This document shows, piece by piece, positions 21,022 through 29,021 of a DNA stretch of 64,000 nt. Position numbers and translations under genes: made by a program. Position 1 is the first letter of the stretch; each line of letters begins with the position of its first letter. This DNA is from Rhodanobacter sp. Soil772 (GTDB lineage Bacteria; Pseudomonadota; Gammaproteobacteria; Xanthomonadales; Rhodanobacteraceae): contig NZ_LMSK01000003.1 of assembly GCF_001428385.1 (NCBI RefSeq), positions 222,689 to 286,688 on the forward strand, written 5' to 3'. The notes under the pieces are model-generated. The model had not been told where the DNA came from. It saw only the letters and a list, made by a program, of their open reading frames with translations, and ran no database searches.

Positions 21022-21540
21022 ATGCAAGACCTCGCCGCACTGATTCGCGCCGTACCCGATTTTCCCCGCCCCGGCGTGATGTTTCGCGACGTCACCCCGT
21101 TGCTCGCCGATGCCGGCAGCTTCGCCCGTTGCATCGACGCGCTGGCCGAGCCGTGGCAGGGCAGCGGCGTGCAGGCAGTGTGCGGCATCGAGGCGCGCGG
21201 CTTCATCTTCGGCGCCGCGCTGGCGCAGAAACTGCACGCCGGCTTCGTGCCGCTGCGCAAGCCGGGCAAGCTGCCGCCGCCGGTGGTGACGGTGGACTAT
21301 CAGCTGGAATACGCCAGCGACCAGCTGCAGGTGCAGCGCAATGCGTTCAGGCCCGGCGAGCGCGTGCTGCTGGCCGACGACGTGCTGGCCACCGGCGGCA
21401 CCCTGGCGGCGGCTGCGGCCCTGGTCGGCAAGCTGGGTGCCGAGTTGCTCGGCGCCAGCGTGGTGATCGAGCTGCCCGCGCTGCAGGGACGCAGCCGCTG
21501 GCATGCCGGCAAGCCGCTGCACAGCTTGCTGCGTTACTGA
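21022..21540 (+). CDS. apt: adenine phosphoribosyltransferase
   Basis: Apt salvages adenine to AMP using PRPP in the cytoplasm. The 172-aa product has the type I PRTase PRPP loop VLLADDVLATGGTL (115-128), VPDFPRPGVMFRDVTPLL at the N-terminus and GIEARGFIFG in the hood region. The ATG at 21022 is chosen because the upstream in-frame ATG overlaps the preceding gene and adds non-conserved residues. Confidence 0.95.
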   Translation: MQDLAALIRAVPDFPRPGVMFRDVTPLLADAGSFARCIDALAEPWQGSGVQAVCGIEARGFIFGAALAQKLHAGFVPLRKPGKLPPPVVTVDYQLEYASDQLQVQRNAFRPGERVLLADDVLATGGTLAAAAALVGKLGAELLGASVVIELPALQGRSRWHAGKPLHSLLRY

Positions 21541-21569
21541 GTCCCGCCTGTCGCTGCGGTCGGCAGCGC

Positions 21570-22169
21570 TCACGGCGCCGCGGCGTCGACCCTTTCCACA
21601 TAGATCAGCTCGCACGCACCGGCGCCGGTGTCGTCGCGGGTCAGCGAGGTATTCCAGTGCCAGCCGCCGGCGCGGCTGGCGTCGACCAGGAAGCCTTCGA
21701 TGTGCACCAGCTGGCCGGGGCGCACCTGGTCGAGCTGGCGCTTCACGTCCGCGTCGGCGGGGATCATGTGCATGTTCGCGCTGGAGGTTTCGATCTCGCG
21801 GCGCGGGATCGGAAATGCCTTGACGTGCCAGTAGTAGAAGCGGCCGGACTGGCTGATGTCGATGTTTGCCAGCACCGCGCTGTCGGACATGCGGCCCCAG
21901 CCGAGCGCGAGGTCGAGCGGGATCAGCTCGGCGTCGGCGCCGGAGGAGTATTCCTTGCGCGACAGCACGCGGGCGGTGATGTCGAAGTGGGCGCGGGTGG
22001 TCAACGTGGTGTCGCCACGCTGCAGCTGCGCTCCGTGGTCGAGGTCGACCTGCACCGGCACTTCGGCGGCGAGCACGCCAGGTTCGGGTTGCAGCGGTGC
22101 GTGATGCCTGCGCGAGAACACGCCCAGCAGCACCAGCAGCAGGGCGGCGGCGATCGGGAGTTTGCGCAT
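21570..22169 (-). CDS. conserved hypothetical membrane-anchored protein
   Basis: 199-aa protein not assigned to a named family. An N-terminal signal anchor (about 4-19) precedes a periplasmic domain. Sequence blocks FDITARVLSRKEYSS, LALGWGRMSD and ISQSGRFYYW and the C-terminal TGAGACELIYVER look strongly constrained. The start lies two bases after the DUF3501 stop, so it is the distal member of that unit. A role in the peroxide/redox cluster is inferred only from position. Confidence 0.6.
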   Translation of the reverse strand: MRKLPIAAALLLVLLGVFSRRHHAPLQPEPGVLAAEVPVQVDLDHGAQLQRGDTTLTTRAHFDITARVLSRKEYSSGADAELIPLDLALGWGRMSDSAVLANIDISQSGRFYYWHVKAFPIPRREIETSSANMHMIPADADVKRQLDQVRPGQLVHIEGFLVDASRAGGWHWNTSLTRDDTGAGACELIYVERVDAAAP

Positions 22170-22171
22170 GC

Positions 22172-22753
22172 TCAGGCGAAATCCGCCGCCAGGGCGCGCG
22201 ACTGCCCGGGTGTGAGCGTGGTGTCGACCGGCATCGCCGGCAGGGTCGAGGCTAGTGCGACTGCAGCGCCGGCGCGCCAGTCCGCGATCATCGCGGGGCT
22301 GAGTTCGAAACGCAGGAAGTGCACGGCGGCGGTCTTCTCGTCGTTGCTGCGCTCCATGTCCTCGTCGGCGATCGCGGCGACCGCGGCGTGGCCGTGCACG
22401 CTCAGCGCGATCGCATGCTCGATATGGCGCAGGCGTATGAGTTCATGCTTGCGCTGTTCGACGTCGGCGTATTCGATGAGCATGGTGGCCTTGAGGTTGC
22501 TGCCGTCGGGGACCAGCGGATTGTAGGCGTCCAGTTCATCCTGGATGCCGTCCACCTCGAAGATGCGCTCGATGCGCAGCATTTCCTGCACCTGGTACTG
22601 GATGCTCAGGCGGTCTTCGAAGATCAGCGTGAGGTGCTCGCCGAGATGCACCGTACGCTGCTTCTTGTGCGCCATCACGCGGGCGCGGAACTCGTTGCGC
22701 TGCTGCGCGTAGGTTTCCAGGCTGAGCAGGTCGGCGCGGGTGAGTTTTTGCAT
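22172..22753 (-). CDS. DUF3501 family protein
   Basis: 193-aa soluble protein recognised as DUF3501 from its start (KLTRADLLSLETYAQQRNEF) and the central block LIFEDRLSIQYQVQEMLRIERIFE. No catalytic motif is evident. In Proteobacteria this family commonly neighbours rubrerythrin and a GlpC/HdrB-like Fe-S protein, as here, so a shared role in peroxide or redox handling is likely but unproven. SD GGAAAC precedes the ATG. A REP pair separates it from the Fe-S gene. Confidence 0.82.
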   Translation of the reverse strand: MQKLTRADLLSLETYAQQRNEFRARVMAHKKQRTVHLGEHLTLIFEDRLSIQYQVQEMLRIERIFEVDGIQDELDAYNPLVPDGSNLKATMLIEYADVEQRKHELIRLRHIEHAIALSVHGHAAVAAIADEDMERSNDEKTAAVHFLRFELSPAMIADWRAGAAVALASTLPAMPVDTTLTPGQSRALAADFA

Positions 22754-22802
22754 GATGTTTCCGTCAGCGCGATGCCGATGAGTACGTGCGGAAGTTTCAT
22801 AT

Positions 22803-22888
22803 TGCCGTCATTCCCGCGACAGCGGGAATCCACCTTGATCTTCGGCCGCGCGTGAAAATGGATTCCCGCTTGCGCGGGAATGACGGCA
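22803..22888. repeat. REP-type palindromic pair
   Basis: Two inverted REP units (22803-22833 and 22860-22888), each a GTCATTCCCGC/GCGGGAATGAC-type hairpin, face each other across 26 bases. This is the REPIN layout common in Xanthomonadales intergenic regions. It sits inside a probable operon and may form an RNA stem that modulates downstream expression. Confidence 0.8.
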
Positions 22889-22903
22889 GTGAGGGCATGT
22901 GCC

Positions 22904-24247
22904 TCAAACGCCGTACGCCTTGCGTAGCAGACTCAACGGATGCTCCGCGCCGGGCTTGTCGTCGAGGCCGTGGGCGATGTGGCCGCCGGCCATCGGGCAG
23001 TCGCTGGTGAAGTGGTCGGGGTTGGCCTGGCTCACCCGGTTCTCCACCGGCTTGGCCAGCTTGCGCGAGAGTGCGTAGGTCTTGTGCTTCACGCCGTAGG
23101 TGCCGTCGTGGCCGGAGCAGCGCTCGATCGTGACGATTTCGGTGCCCGGCACCAGCTGCAGGATGTCGCGCGTCTTCGGGCCGATCTTCTGCACGCGCTG
23201 GTGGCACGGCACCTGCCAGGCGACCTTGCCCAGCGACTGCTTGAAGTCGGTCTGCAGCAGGCCGGCCCTGTGCCGTTCGGCCAGGTATTCGAACGGATCG
23301 AAGAAGCGCTCGCGCACCAGCGCCACGTCGGCATCGTCGGGAAACATCAGCGGCAGTTCCTGCTTGAACATCAGCACACAGGACGGGATCGCCGCGGTGA
23401 AATCCCAGCCCTCGCGCGCCATCTTCGCCAGCACCGGGATGTTGCGCTCCTTGTACTTCTTCACCGTTTGCAGGTCGCCCAGTTCCAGCTTGGGCATGCC
23501 GCAGCAGCTTTCCTGTTCGACCAGCTTGGTCGGGATCGCGTTGTGCCGCAGCACCGCGGCGAGGTCCTCGACCACCACCGGGTCGGAGTGGTCGCAATAG
23601 CAGGTGGCGAACAGCGCCAGCTTGCCGCGCGTGCGGCCGGCGGGAACCGCTTCGCCGCTGCCGTCGAGATCGCGCAGACGCTTGCGCGCGGTGGGCGAGT
23701 GGTATTCGGGCACGCGCGCCTTCGCGTCGACGCCCATGGTTTTTTCCAGCAGTTGGCGCGCGCCCGGGTTGCGGTTGGCGGCGTTGATCACCTGCACCAC
23801 CACCGGAATCGAGGCGAGCTTGCCCACGGTGCGCGTGCTGGACAGGATCTTCGACGACAGCGGCACGCCGTCACGCTCGAACGCCACCGCCTTGGCACGC
23901 AGCATCAGGTGCGGGAAATCCACGTTCCACGGATGCGGCGGCGTGTACGGACACTTGGTCTGGTAGCACAGGTCGCACAGGTAGCACTGCTCGGTGACCT
24001 TGGGATAGTCGGCCTTGTCGACGCCGTCGATCTCCATCGTCGCCGACGCGTCGATCAGGTCGAACAGGGTCGGGAAGGCGTGGCACAGGCTGACGCAGCG
24101 GCGGCAGCCGTGGCAGATGTTGAACACGCGCTCGAGTTCGGCATCCAGCGATTGCTGGTCCATGAAGTCGGGGCTGGTCCAGTCCAGCGGATGCCGCGTG
24201 GGCGCGTCCAGGTTGCCTTCGCGCGTGTCTTGGGTGGGATCGGCCAT
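22904..24247 (-). CDS. GlpC/HdrB-like (Fe-S)-binding oxidoreductase
   Basis: 447-aa Fe-S protein. Two ferredoxin-type clusters are indicated by C45/C48/C51/C55 and C88/C91/C94/C99. The C-terminal half has two HdrB/GlpC-type cysteine-rich modules: ESCCGMPKL, intact, and ERCSGHDGTYG, in which the first Gly-preceding Cys of CCG is Ser. No flavin or membrane domain is present, so it needs partners. Position between rubrerythrin and DUF3501 suggests it passes electrons to rubrerythrin. SD GGAAGAAG precedes the ATG. Confidence 0.82.
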   Translation of the reverse strand: MADPTQDTREGNLDAPTRHPLDWTSPDFMDQQSLDAELERVFNICHGCRRCVSLCHAFPTLFDLIDASATMEIDGVDKADYPKVTEQCYLCDLCYQTKCPYTPPHPWNVDFPHLMLRAKAVAFERDGVPLSSKILSSTRTVGKLASIPVVVQVINAANRNPGARQLLEKTMGVDAKARVPEYHSPTARKRLRDLDGSGEAVPAGRTRGKLALFATCYCDHSDPVVVEDLAAVLRHNAIPTKLVEQESCCGMPKLELGDLQTVKKYKERNIPVLAKMAREGWDFTAAIPSCVLMFKQELPLMFPDDADVALVRERFFDPFEYLAERHRAGLLQTDFKQSLGKVAWQVPCHQRVQKIGPKTRDILQLVPGTEIVTIERCSGHDGTYGVKHKTYALSRKLAKPVENRVSQANPDHFTSDCPMAGGHIAHGLDDKPGAEHPLSLLRKAYGV

Positions 24248-24286
24248 CGTCTTCTTCCCGCAAATCAGGAGGGAATCCCATAACCC

Positions 24287-24370
24287 GTCATCCCGGCGAA
24301 AGCCGGGATCCAGCGTCTTTACATTGGGACTGCCGAGTCGCTGGATTCCGGCTTTCGCCGGAATGACGGT
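24287..24370. repeat. REP-type palindromic pair
   Basis: Two inverted REP units of the GTCATCCCGGCGAAAGCCGGGAT type (about 24287-24313 and 24342-24370) lie between the rubrerythrin and Fe-S genes. The stem differs from the pair at 22.8 kb (CCGGC versus CCCGC core), so they are distinct subfamilies. Confidence 0.8.
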
Positions 24371-24389
24371 CTTGGTTGTTGGCGGCTTC

Positions 24390-24809
24390 TCAGCCCAGTT
24401 CGCCCAGCGCCTTGGTGAAGCGGTTCGCGTGCGAGCGCTCGGCCTTGGCCAGGGTTTCGAACCAGTCGGCGATCTCGTCGAAGCCTTCCTCGCGCGCGGC
24501 CTTGCTCATGCCCGGGTACATGTCGGTGTACTCGTGGGTTTCGCCGGCGATGGCGCTTTTCAGGTTCAGCTGGGTGCCGCCGAACGGCAGGCCGGTGGCG
24601 GGGTCGCCCACCGCTTCGAGGTATTCCAGGTGGCCGTGGGCGTGGCCGGTCTCGCCTTCGGCGGTGGAGCGGAACACCGCGGAGACATCGTTGTAGCCCT
24701 CGACGTCGGCCTTGGCGGCGAAGTACAGGTAGCGGCGGTTTGCCATCGACTCGCCGGCAAAGGCGTCTTTCAGGTTCTGCTCGGTCTTGGAGCCTTTCAG
24801 GTTGCTCAT
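24390..24809 (-). CDS. rubrerythrin (ferritin-like domain only)
   Basis: 139-aa ferritin-like diiron protein. The helices carry Glu/His ligands in [36 protein letters not shown] and [10 protein letters not shown]. The C-terminal rubredoxin domain of classical rubrerythrin is absent. Family members reduce hydrogen peroxide with electrons from a redox partner, presumably the neighbouring Fe-S protein. The ATG at 24809 has SD GAGG; an upstream in-frame ATG (24860) lacks support. An OxyR-type site lies 96 bases upstream. Confidence 0.85.
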   Translation of the reverse strand: MSNLKGSKTEQNLKDAFAGESMANRRYLYFAAKADVEGYNDVSAVFRSTAEGETGHAHGHLEYLEAVGDPATGLPFGGTQLNLKSAIAGETHEYTDMYPGMSKAAREEGFDEIADWFETLAKAERSHANRFTKALGELG

Positions 24810-24904
24810 GACATCACCTCGTGGCGTTGGGCTGGGAGGGGTTGCGAGTGCGGCCTTCACGGTCGTGACCTGCCGAGCCTAGCGCCCGGCGGGCGAATGC
24901 TGAA

Positions 24905-24941
24905 ATTGATTGTCTGGATCGGACGAATAGCCTGCAGCTAT
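24905..24941 (-). promoter_or_regulatory. OxyR-type site upstream of rubrerythrin
   Basis: Four 4-base elements spaced by exactly seven bases: ATTG, GGAT, ATAG, CTAT (matches 3, 2, 4 and 4 of 4 to ATAG-N7-CTAT-N7-ATAG-N7-CTAT). It overlaps the oxyR stop codon. Just downstream on the minus strand a weak TTTCAG-18-TAGGCT promoter could be OxyR-activated and drive rubrerythrin. Confidence 0.55.
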
Positions 24942-25909
24942 CGGCGCGCCGCCTTGCGCGCGGGCCGGACGGGTTCCGCCGGCACGGCGGGCGAGGCTGC
25001 CGTATGCGGGTTCAGCAGATCGGCCGGCAGTTGCCGGAACACCGCCGCCATCCGCTTCAGGAATCCGGCCATCGCCGAACTCTTGCGCCAGACCATCGCG
25101 ACACGCCGGCTCGGCGGCTGGCCCTTGAACTCGATCAGGTGCAGGTTATCCAGCGGCGCCACCGGCGGCTTCACTGCGGTGACTGGCAGCAGGGTGATGC
25201 CGACGTTCGCCGCCACCATCTGCCGCAGCGTCTCCAGGCTGGTGGCGCGGAAACCGCTGCGCTCGACGGCGCCGGCGAGGTGGCACACCTCCAGCGCCTG
25301 GTCGCGCAGGCAGTGGCCGTCTTCCAGCAGCAGCAGGTTCTGGTTGGACAGGTCGGCCAGTTTCAGCTGGCCTTGCTTGTGCGCCAGCGGATGGGCTTCC
25401 GACACGGCCAGCAGGAAGGGTTCTTCGAACAGGAACTCGGTATGCAGGCTGTCTTCGTGCAGCGGCAGGGCGAGGATGCCGGCGTCCAGCTTGCCCTCGC
25501 GCAACAGGCGCAGCACCGCCTCGGTCTTTTCCTCGACCAGCAGCAGTTCCAGCTGGGGGAACGCCTTGCGCACCAGCGGCAACGCATGCGGCAGCAGATA
25601 CGGCCCCAGGGTGGGGAAGATGCCCAGCCGCACCGTGCCGGATTCCGGATCCAGCGTGCGCCGGGCCACGCTGCGGATCTGCTCGATGCCGTTGAGCACG
25701 TCGCGCGCGCGGATGGCGATGTCGCGGCCGACTTCGGTCAGCAGCACCTTGCGCGGGGTGCGCTCGACCAGCGGCACGCCCAGTTCCTCCTCCAGTTTCT
25801 TGATCTGGGTGGACAGGGTGGGCTGGCTGACGAAGCAGGCCTCGGCCGCGCGGCCGAAGTGGCGATGCTCGGCCAGGGCCACCAGGTACTGGAGATCGCG
25901 CAGATTCAT
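24938..25909 (-). CDS. oxyR: hydrogen-peroxide-sensing LysR regulator OxyR
   Basis: OxyR is the LysR-type peroxide sensor. From ATG 25909 it is 323 aa, starting with the helix-turn-helix MNLRDLQYLVALAEHRHFGRA. The redox cysteines are C200 and C209 in CLRDQALEVC, with the same spacing as C199/C208 of E. coli. The C-terminus has a ~20-residue Ala/Pro/Arg tail. An upstream in-frame ATG would place the start inside the predicted OxyR site, so 25909 is chosen. Transcribed toward rubrerythrin, which it probably controls. Confidence 0.95.
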   Translation of the reverse strand: MNLRDLQYLVALAEHRHFGRAAEACFVSQPTLSTQIKKLEEELGVPLVERTPRKVLLTEVGRDIAIRARDVLNGIEQIRSVARRTLDPESGTVRLGIFPTLGPYLLPHALPLVRKAFPQLELLLVEEKTEAVLRLLREGKLDAGILALPLHEDSLHTEFLFEEPFLLAVSEAHPLAHKQGQLKLADLSNQNLLLLEDGHCLRDQALEVCHLAGAVERSGFRATSLETLRQMVAANVGITLLPVTAVKPPVAPLDNLHLIEFKGQPPSRRVAMVWRKSSAMAGFLKRMAAVFRQLPADLLNPHTAASPAVPAEPVRPARKAARR

Positions 25910-25928
25910 GGATCGTCCCGGCTCGGCA

Positions 25929-25965
25929 ATAGCCATACGCTATGGCTGGGATGGTAACAATCAAT
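25929..25965. promoter_or_regulatory. OxyR-type binding site between oxyR and the divergent unit
   Basis: ATAG-N7-CTAT-N7-ATGG-N7-CAAT with exact seven-base spacing (4, 4, 3 and 3 of 4 matches). It begins 20 bases before the oxyR start codon, the usual place for OxyR autoregulation. Its right end abuts a promoter reading in the plus direction. Confidence 0.75.
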
Positions 25966-25994
25966 TGGAGCAATGCAAGCGAGGGTCCTATGCT
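25965..25994 (+). promoter_or_regulatory. predicted OxyR-activated plus-strand promoter
   Basis: TTGGAG (25965-25970) and TATGCT (25989-25994) are 18 bases apart, directly next to the OxyR site. The weak -35 touching the regulator site is the arrangement expected of an OxyR-activated promoter. Predicted start: A at about 26001. Confidence 0.45.
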
Positions 25995-26000
25995 GTGCCC

Positions 26001-26109
26001 ACGTTGTGCTTTTGACACCCCGCGCGCTGGAGCTCCCCCTCCCTCTCCCCCGCAGGCGCGCGGGCTTCCCCGGCCGGTGATGAAGCTTGCTTCGTCGCCG
26101 GTTTTTTTT
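26001..26109 (+). ncRNA. candidate OxyR-controlled small RNA (OxyS-like position)
   Basis: The predicted transcript of about 109 nt runs from the promoter beside the OxyR site to a strong terminator. Its first hairpin has a 9-bp GC stem (26019-26027 with 26056-26064) and a 28-base loop that is almost entirely C and T, able to pair with G-rich ribosome-binding sites. Its second hairpin is the terminator. Position and size recall E. coli OxyS, divergent from oxyR, but there is no evident sequence similarity. It could instead be an attenuated leader of the aminopeptidase gene. Confidence 0.45.
26074..26109 (+). terminator. intrinsic terminator upstream of the aminopeptidase gene
   Basis: A 12-bp stem with two wobbles (26074-26085 with 26090-26101), loop CTTG, then eight T (26102-26109). 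It lies 120 bases before the aminopeptidase start and 110 bases after the OxyR site, so it must end a short transcript or a leader. Confidence 0.85.
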
Positions 26110-26231
26110 CGCCTTTCTCCGCAGGCGGTTCCGCGTCGCGCCTGCCGCGCGGCGGGCATGCCTTCTGGCACTGGGTCGGAAGTCATGCCGCCTCTAGTTT
26201 GGGGTTTTCCCCCACGCCAGAGAAAGTTCTC

Positions 26232-28934
26232 ATGCGCCGACTCGTCCGTCCTCTTCTGCTCACCGCGCTGGCCGCCTGCTGCGGCGCCGCGTTTGCCGCC
26301 ACCGCCGATCAGGCGCCGCAGGGCCGCTTGCCCGGCTGGGCCGTGCCGCAGTCCTACCAGCTGGCGTTCAAGGTCGATCCGGCGCAGCAGGATTTCTCCG
26401 GCACCACCACGATCAAGGTCAAGCTGACCCAGGCCTCCGACCACCTGTGGCTGGACGGCGCCGAGTTGAAGGTGTCGAAGGTGACGATCACCGACGCCGC
26501 CGGCAAGGCGCACGCCGGCAAGTACGTCGCGGTGGATCCGAAGGCCGGCGTGGTGCGGGTGGATTTCGGCAGCACCCTCAAGCCGCAGCAGCTGACCGTG
26601 AAGTTCGAGTACACCGCGCCGCTCAACGCGCAGCTGCAGGGCCTGTACAAGGTCACCGCGAAGGGCCAGCCGTACGCGATGACGCAGATGGAACCGATCA
26701 GCGCGCGCTTCGCCTTCCCCGGCTTCGACGAGCCCGGCTTCAAGACCCCGTTCGACCTCAGCATCACCGTGCCCGACCACGAAAACGTGGTGGCGAACAC
26801 CCAGCAGGTGAAACAGGCGCCGGCCGGCAAGGGCTGGAAGACCGTGACGTTCGCGCAGACGCTGCCGCTGCCGACCTACCTGGTCGCGTTCGCGGTCGGC
26901 CCGTGGGACATCGTCGCCGGCCCGGACATCTCGCCGACCGCTTATCGCGCCAAGCCGCTGCAGCTGCGCGGCATCGCCGCCAAGGGCGAAGGCCAGCGCA
27001 TGCAGCACGTGCTGGGCGAAACGCCGAGCATCATCCACGCGCTGGAAAACTACTACGGCTTCGGCTACCCGTTCGACAAGCTCGACCTGCTGGCCGCGCC
27101 GGATTTCGAGGCTGGCGCGATGGAGAACCCGGGCCTGGTCACCTTCCGCGACTGGCTGCTGCTGATCGACAAGGATTCGCCGGCGCGCAACGTGCAGGGC
27201 TCGTTCAACGTCAACGCGCATGAACTGGCGCATCAGTGGACCGGCGACACGGTGACCACCGAATGGTGGAACGACATCTGGCTCAACGAGGCGTTCGCCA
27301 CCTGGATGCAGCAGAAGGTCACCATGCAGGTGCACCCGGAATACCGCGCCGACCTCGACCGCGTGCGCGGCGGCCAGGGCGCGATGAACAACGACAGCCT
27401 GGTCAGCGCGCGCAGTATCCGCCAGCCGATCACCGGCAACGGCGACATCATGACCGCGTTCGACGGCATCACCTATCAGAAGGGCGCCAGCGTCATCGGC
27501 ATGTTCGAGAACTACGTGGGCGAGAAGACCTACCAGAAGGGCATGCGCGCGTACATCCAGAGCCAGAAGTACGGCAACGCCACCGCCGACGACCTGGTCT
27601 CGGCGATCGCCACCGCGGCCGACAAGGGCGATGCGTTCAAGCACGCCTTCAAGAGCTTCCTCGACCAGTCCGGCGTGCCGTACGTGGCGACCAAGCTGGA
27701 GCAGAAAAACGGCCAGACCGTGCTGCAGCTGAGCCAGAGCCGCTACCTGCCGCTCGGCAGCCGCGGCGACGCGCAGCGCATCTGGGGCGTGCCGGTGTGC
27801 GTGCGCTACGGCACCGCCGCCAGCGGCAAAGATGGAGCACCGTCCAGCAAGGTGGCCTGTGAAATGCTCGACAAGGCAACCGGTTCGATGGTGCTGGCCG
27901 GCGCCAGCAAGCCGACCTGGATCATGCCGAACGCGAACGCCAGCGGCTATTACCGCTTCAGCCTCGACAAGTCGGAACTGGACGGGCTGGTCAAGCAGGT
28001 CGGCAAGCTCAGCGATGCCGAGCAACTCGCCTACGCCGACGCGATCAGCGCCAGCTTCCGCCATGGCGACCTCGATGCCGGCGACATGCTGGCCGCACTG
28101 CAGCCGTTGACCGCTTCGAAAATCCGCGAAGTGGCCACCGTGCCGCTGGACCAGGCGGCGCAGCTCTACCACCGCATCGCTGCCACCGATGCGCAGCGCG
28201 CCCGCCTGGCCGACTGGGCGAAGGCGGCCTACCTGCCGCGCCTGGAGCAGCTCGGTTACCAGCGCAAGGCGGGCGAGCCGGAAGACGACTCGCTGATGCG
28301 CAGCAGCCTGGCCAGCTCGCTGGCGTTCGATTTCAAGCTGCCGGAAGTGCGTGCAGCCCTGCTCAAGCAGGGTGAGGCGGCACTCAAGCCGAACGCGGAT
28401 GGCCGTCTGAACCTGGCCGCCGCCGATCCCGACCTGCTCGGCGATGCGCTGGGCGTGGCGGTGCAGGAACATGGCAAGAGCGCGGTCGATGCGTTGATCG
28501 CCGAGCTGCCCAGGACCAGCGATCCGGCCCTGCGCAACGGCATCCTCGGCGGCCTGGCCAGCGTGGAGGATCCGGCGCTGACCGAGCAGGTGCGCAACTT
28601 CGCCCTGACCAAGCCGGTCAAGGTCGGCGAGATGGGCATGCTGCTGCGCGCCGGCCGCGACACCCTGGCCCAGCGCAACGCGATGTGGACCTGGTTCACC
28701 GCCCACTACCAGCAGATCCTCGATCGCACCGGCAGCTTCTCCGGCGGCCGGCTGCCGTCGCTGGCCGGTGGCGGCGGCTGCAGCACGGCCGAGTACGAAC
28801 GCCTGCAGGCGTTCTTCAAGCCGCGCGAGAAAGATGCCGCCGGCATCGGCCGCGGCCTGGCGCAGACCGGCGAATCGATCCAGTTGTGCAGTGCGCTGAA
28901 AGCGAAGCAGGATCCGGCCGCGATCCTGCGCTGA
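26232..28934 (+). CDS. M1 family zinc aminopeptidase
   Basis: 900-aa metallopeptidase of the M1 (aminopeptidase N) family. GAMENPGLVTF is the substrate N-terminus motif. HELAH (H330, E331, H334) with NEAF (E353) forms the zinc site, and an ERAP-like C-terminal domain follows. The leader MRRLVRPLLLTALAACCGAAFAA could be cut by signal peptidase I (AFA|A) or act as a lipobox (LAAC), so the enzyme is exported and perhaps lipid-anchored. ATG 26232 is preceded by AGAGAAAG. The 5' leader contains the terminator at 26074-26109. Confidence 0.93.
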   Translation: MRRLVRPLLLTALAACCGAAFAATADQAPQGRLPGWAVPQSYQLAFKVDPAQQDFSGTTTIKVKLTQASDHLWLDGAELKVSKVTITDAAGKAHAGKYVAVDPKAGVVRVDFGSTLKPQQLTVKFEYTAPLNAQLQGLYKVTAKGQPYAMTQMEPISARFAFPGFDEPGFKTPFDLSITVPDHENVVANTQQVKQAPAGKGWKTVTFAQTLPLPTYLVAFAVGPWDIVAGPDISPTAYRAKPLQLRGIAAKGEGQRMQHVLGETPSIIHALENYYGFGYPFDKLDLLAAPDFEAGAMENPGLVTFRDWLLLIDKDSPARNVQGSFNVNAHELAHQWTGDTVTTEWWNDIWLNEAFATWMQQKVTMQVHPEYRADLDRVRGGQGAMNNDSLVSARSIRQPITGNGDIMTAFDGITYQKGASVIGMFENYVGEKTYQKGMRAYIQSQKYGNATADDLVSAIATAADKGDAFKHAFKSFLDQSGVPYVATKLEQKNGQTVLQLSQSRYLPLGSRGDAQRIWGVPVCVRYGTAASGKDGAPSSKVACEMLDKATGSMVLAGASKPTWIMPNANASGYYRFSLDKSELDGLVKQVGKLSDAEQLAYADAISASFRHGDLDAGDMLAALQPLTASKIREVATVPLDQAAQLYHRIAATDAQRARLADWAKAAYLPRLEQLGYQRKAGEPEDDSLMRSSLASSLAFDFKLPEVRAALLKQGEAALKPNADGRLNLAAADPDLLGDALGVAVQEHGKSAVDALIAELPRTSDPALRNGILGGLASVEDPALTEQVRNFALTKPVKVGEMGMLLRAGRDTLAQRNAMWTWFTAHYQQILDRTGSFSGGRLPSLAGGGGCSTAEYERLQAFFKPREKDAAGIGRGLAQTGESIQLCSALKAKQDPAAILR

Positions 28935-28950
28935 GCGGCAAGGTGGAACT

Positions 28951-28984
28951 GAAACAGCCGGCGCGCAAACGTGCCGGCTGTTTC
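28951..28984. terminator. bidirectional terminator between convergent genes
   Basis: A 12-bp perfect stem (GAAACAGCCGGC with GCCGGCTGTTTC) with a ten-base loop lies between the aminopeptidase and the convergent gene at 29.0 kb. The A/T ends of the stem give U-runs in both directions. Confidence 0.75.
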
Positions 28985-29021
28985 ATTTGCGTGGATCGAA
29001 GAGCCCTTCGGCCAGTCGCGG

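Noticed and set aside
26001-26109. Direct homology to E. coli OxyS
   Set aside because: Only position, size and control resemble OxyS; I see no shared sequence, so only an analogue is proposed.
25146-28706. A 1186-codon open frame on the minus strand across the aminopeptidase and oxyR
   Set aside because: It is antisense to two well-supported genes, has Arg/Gly/Ala-rich low-quality sequence and no family motif; a product of high GC content.
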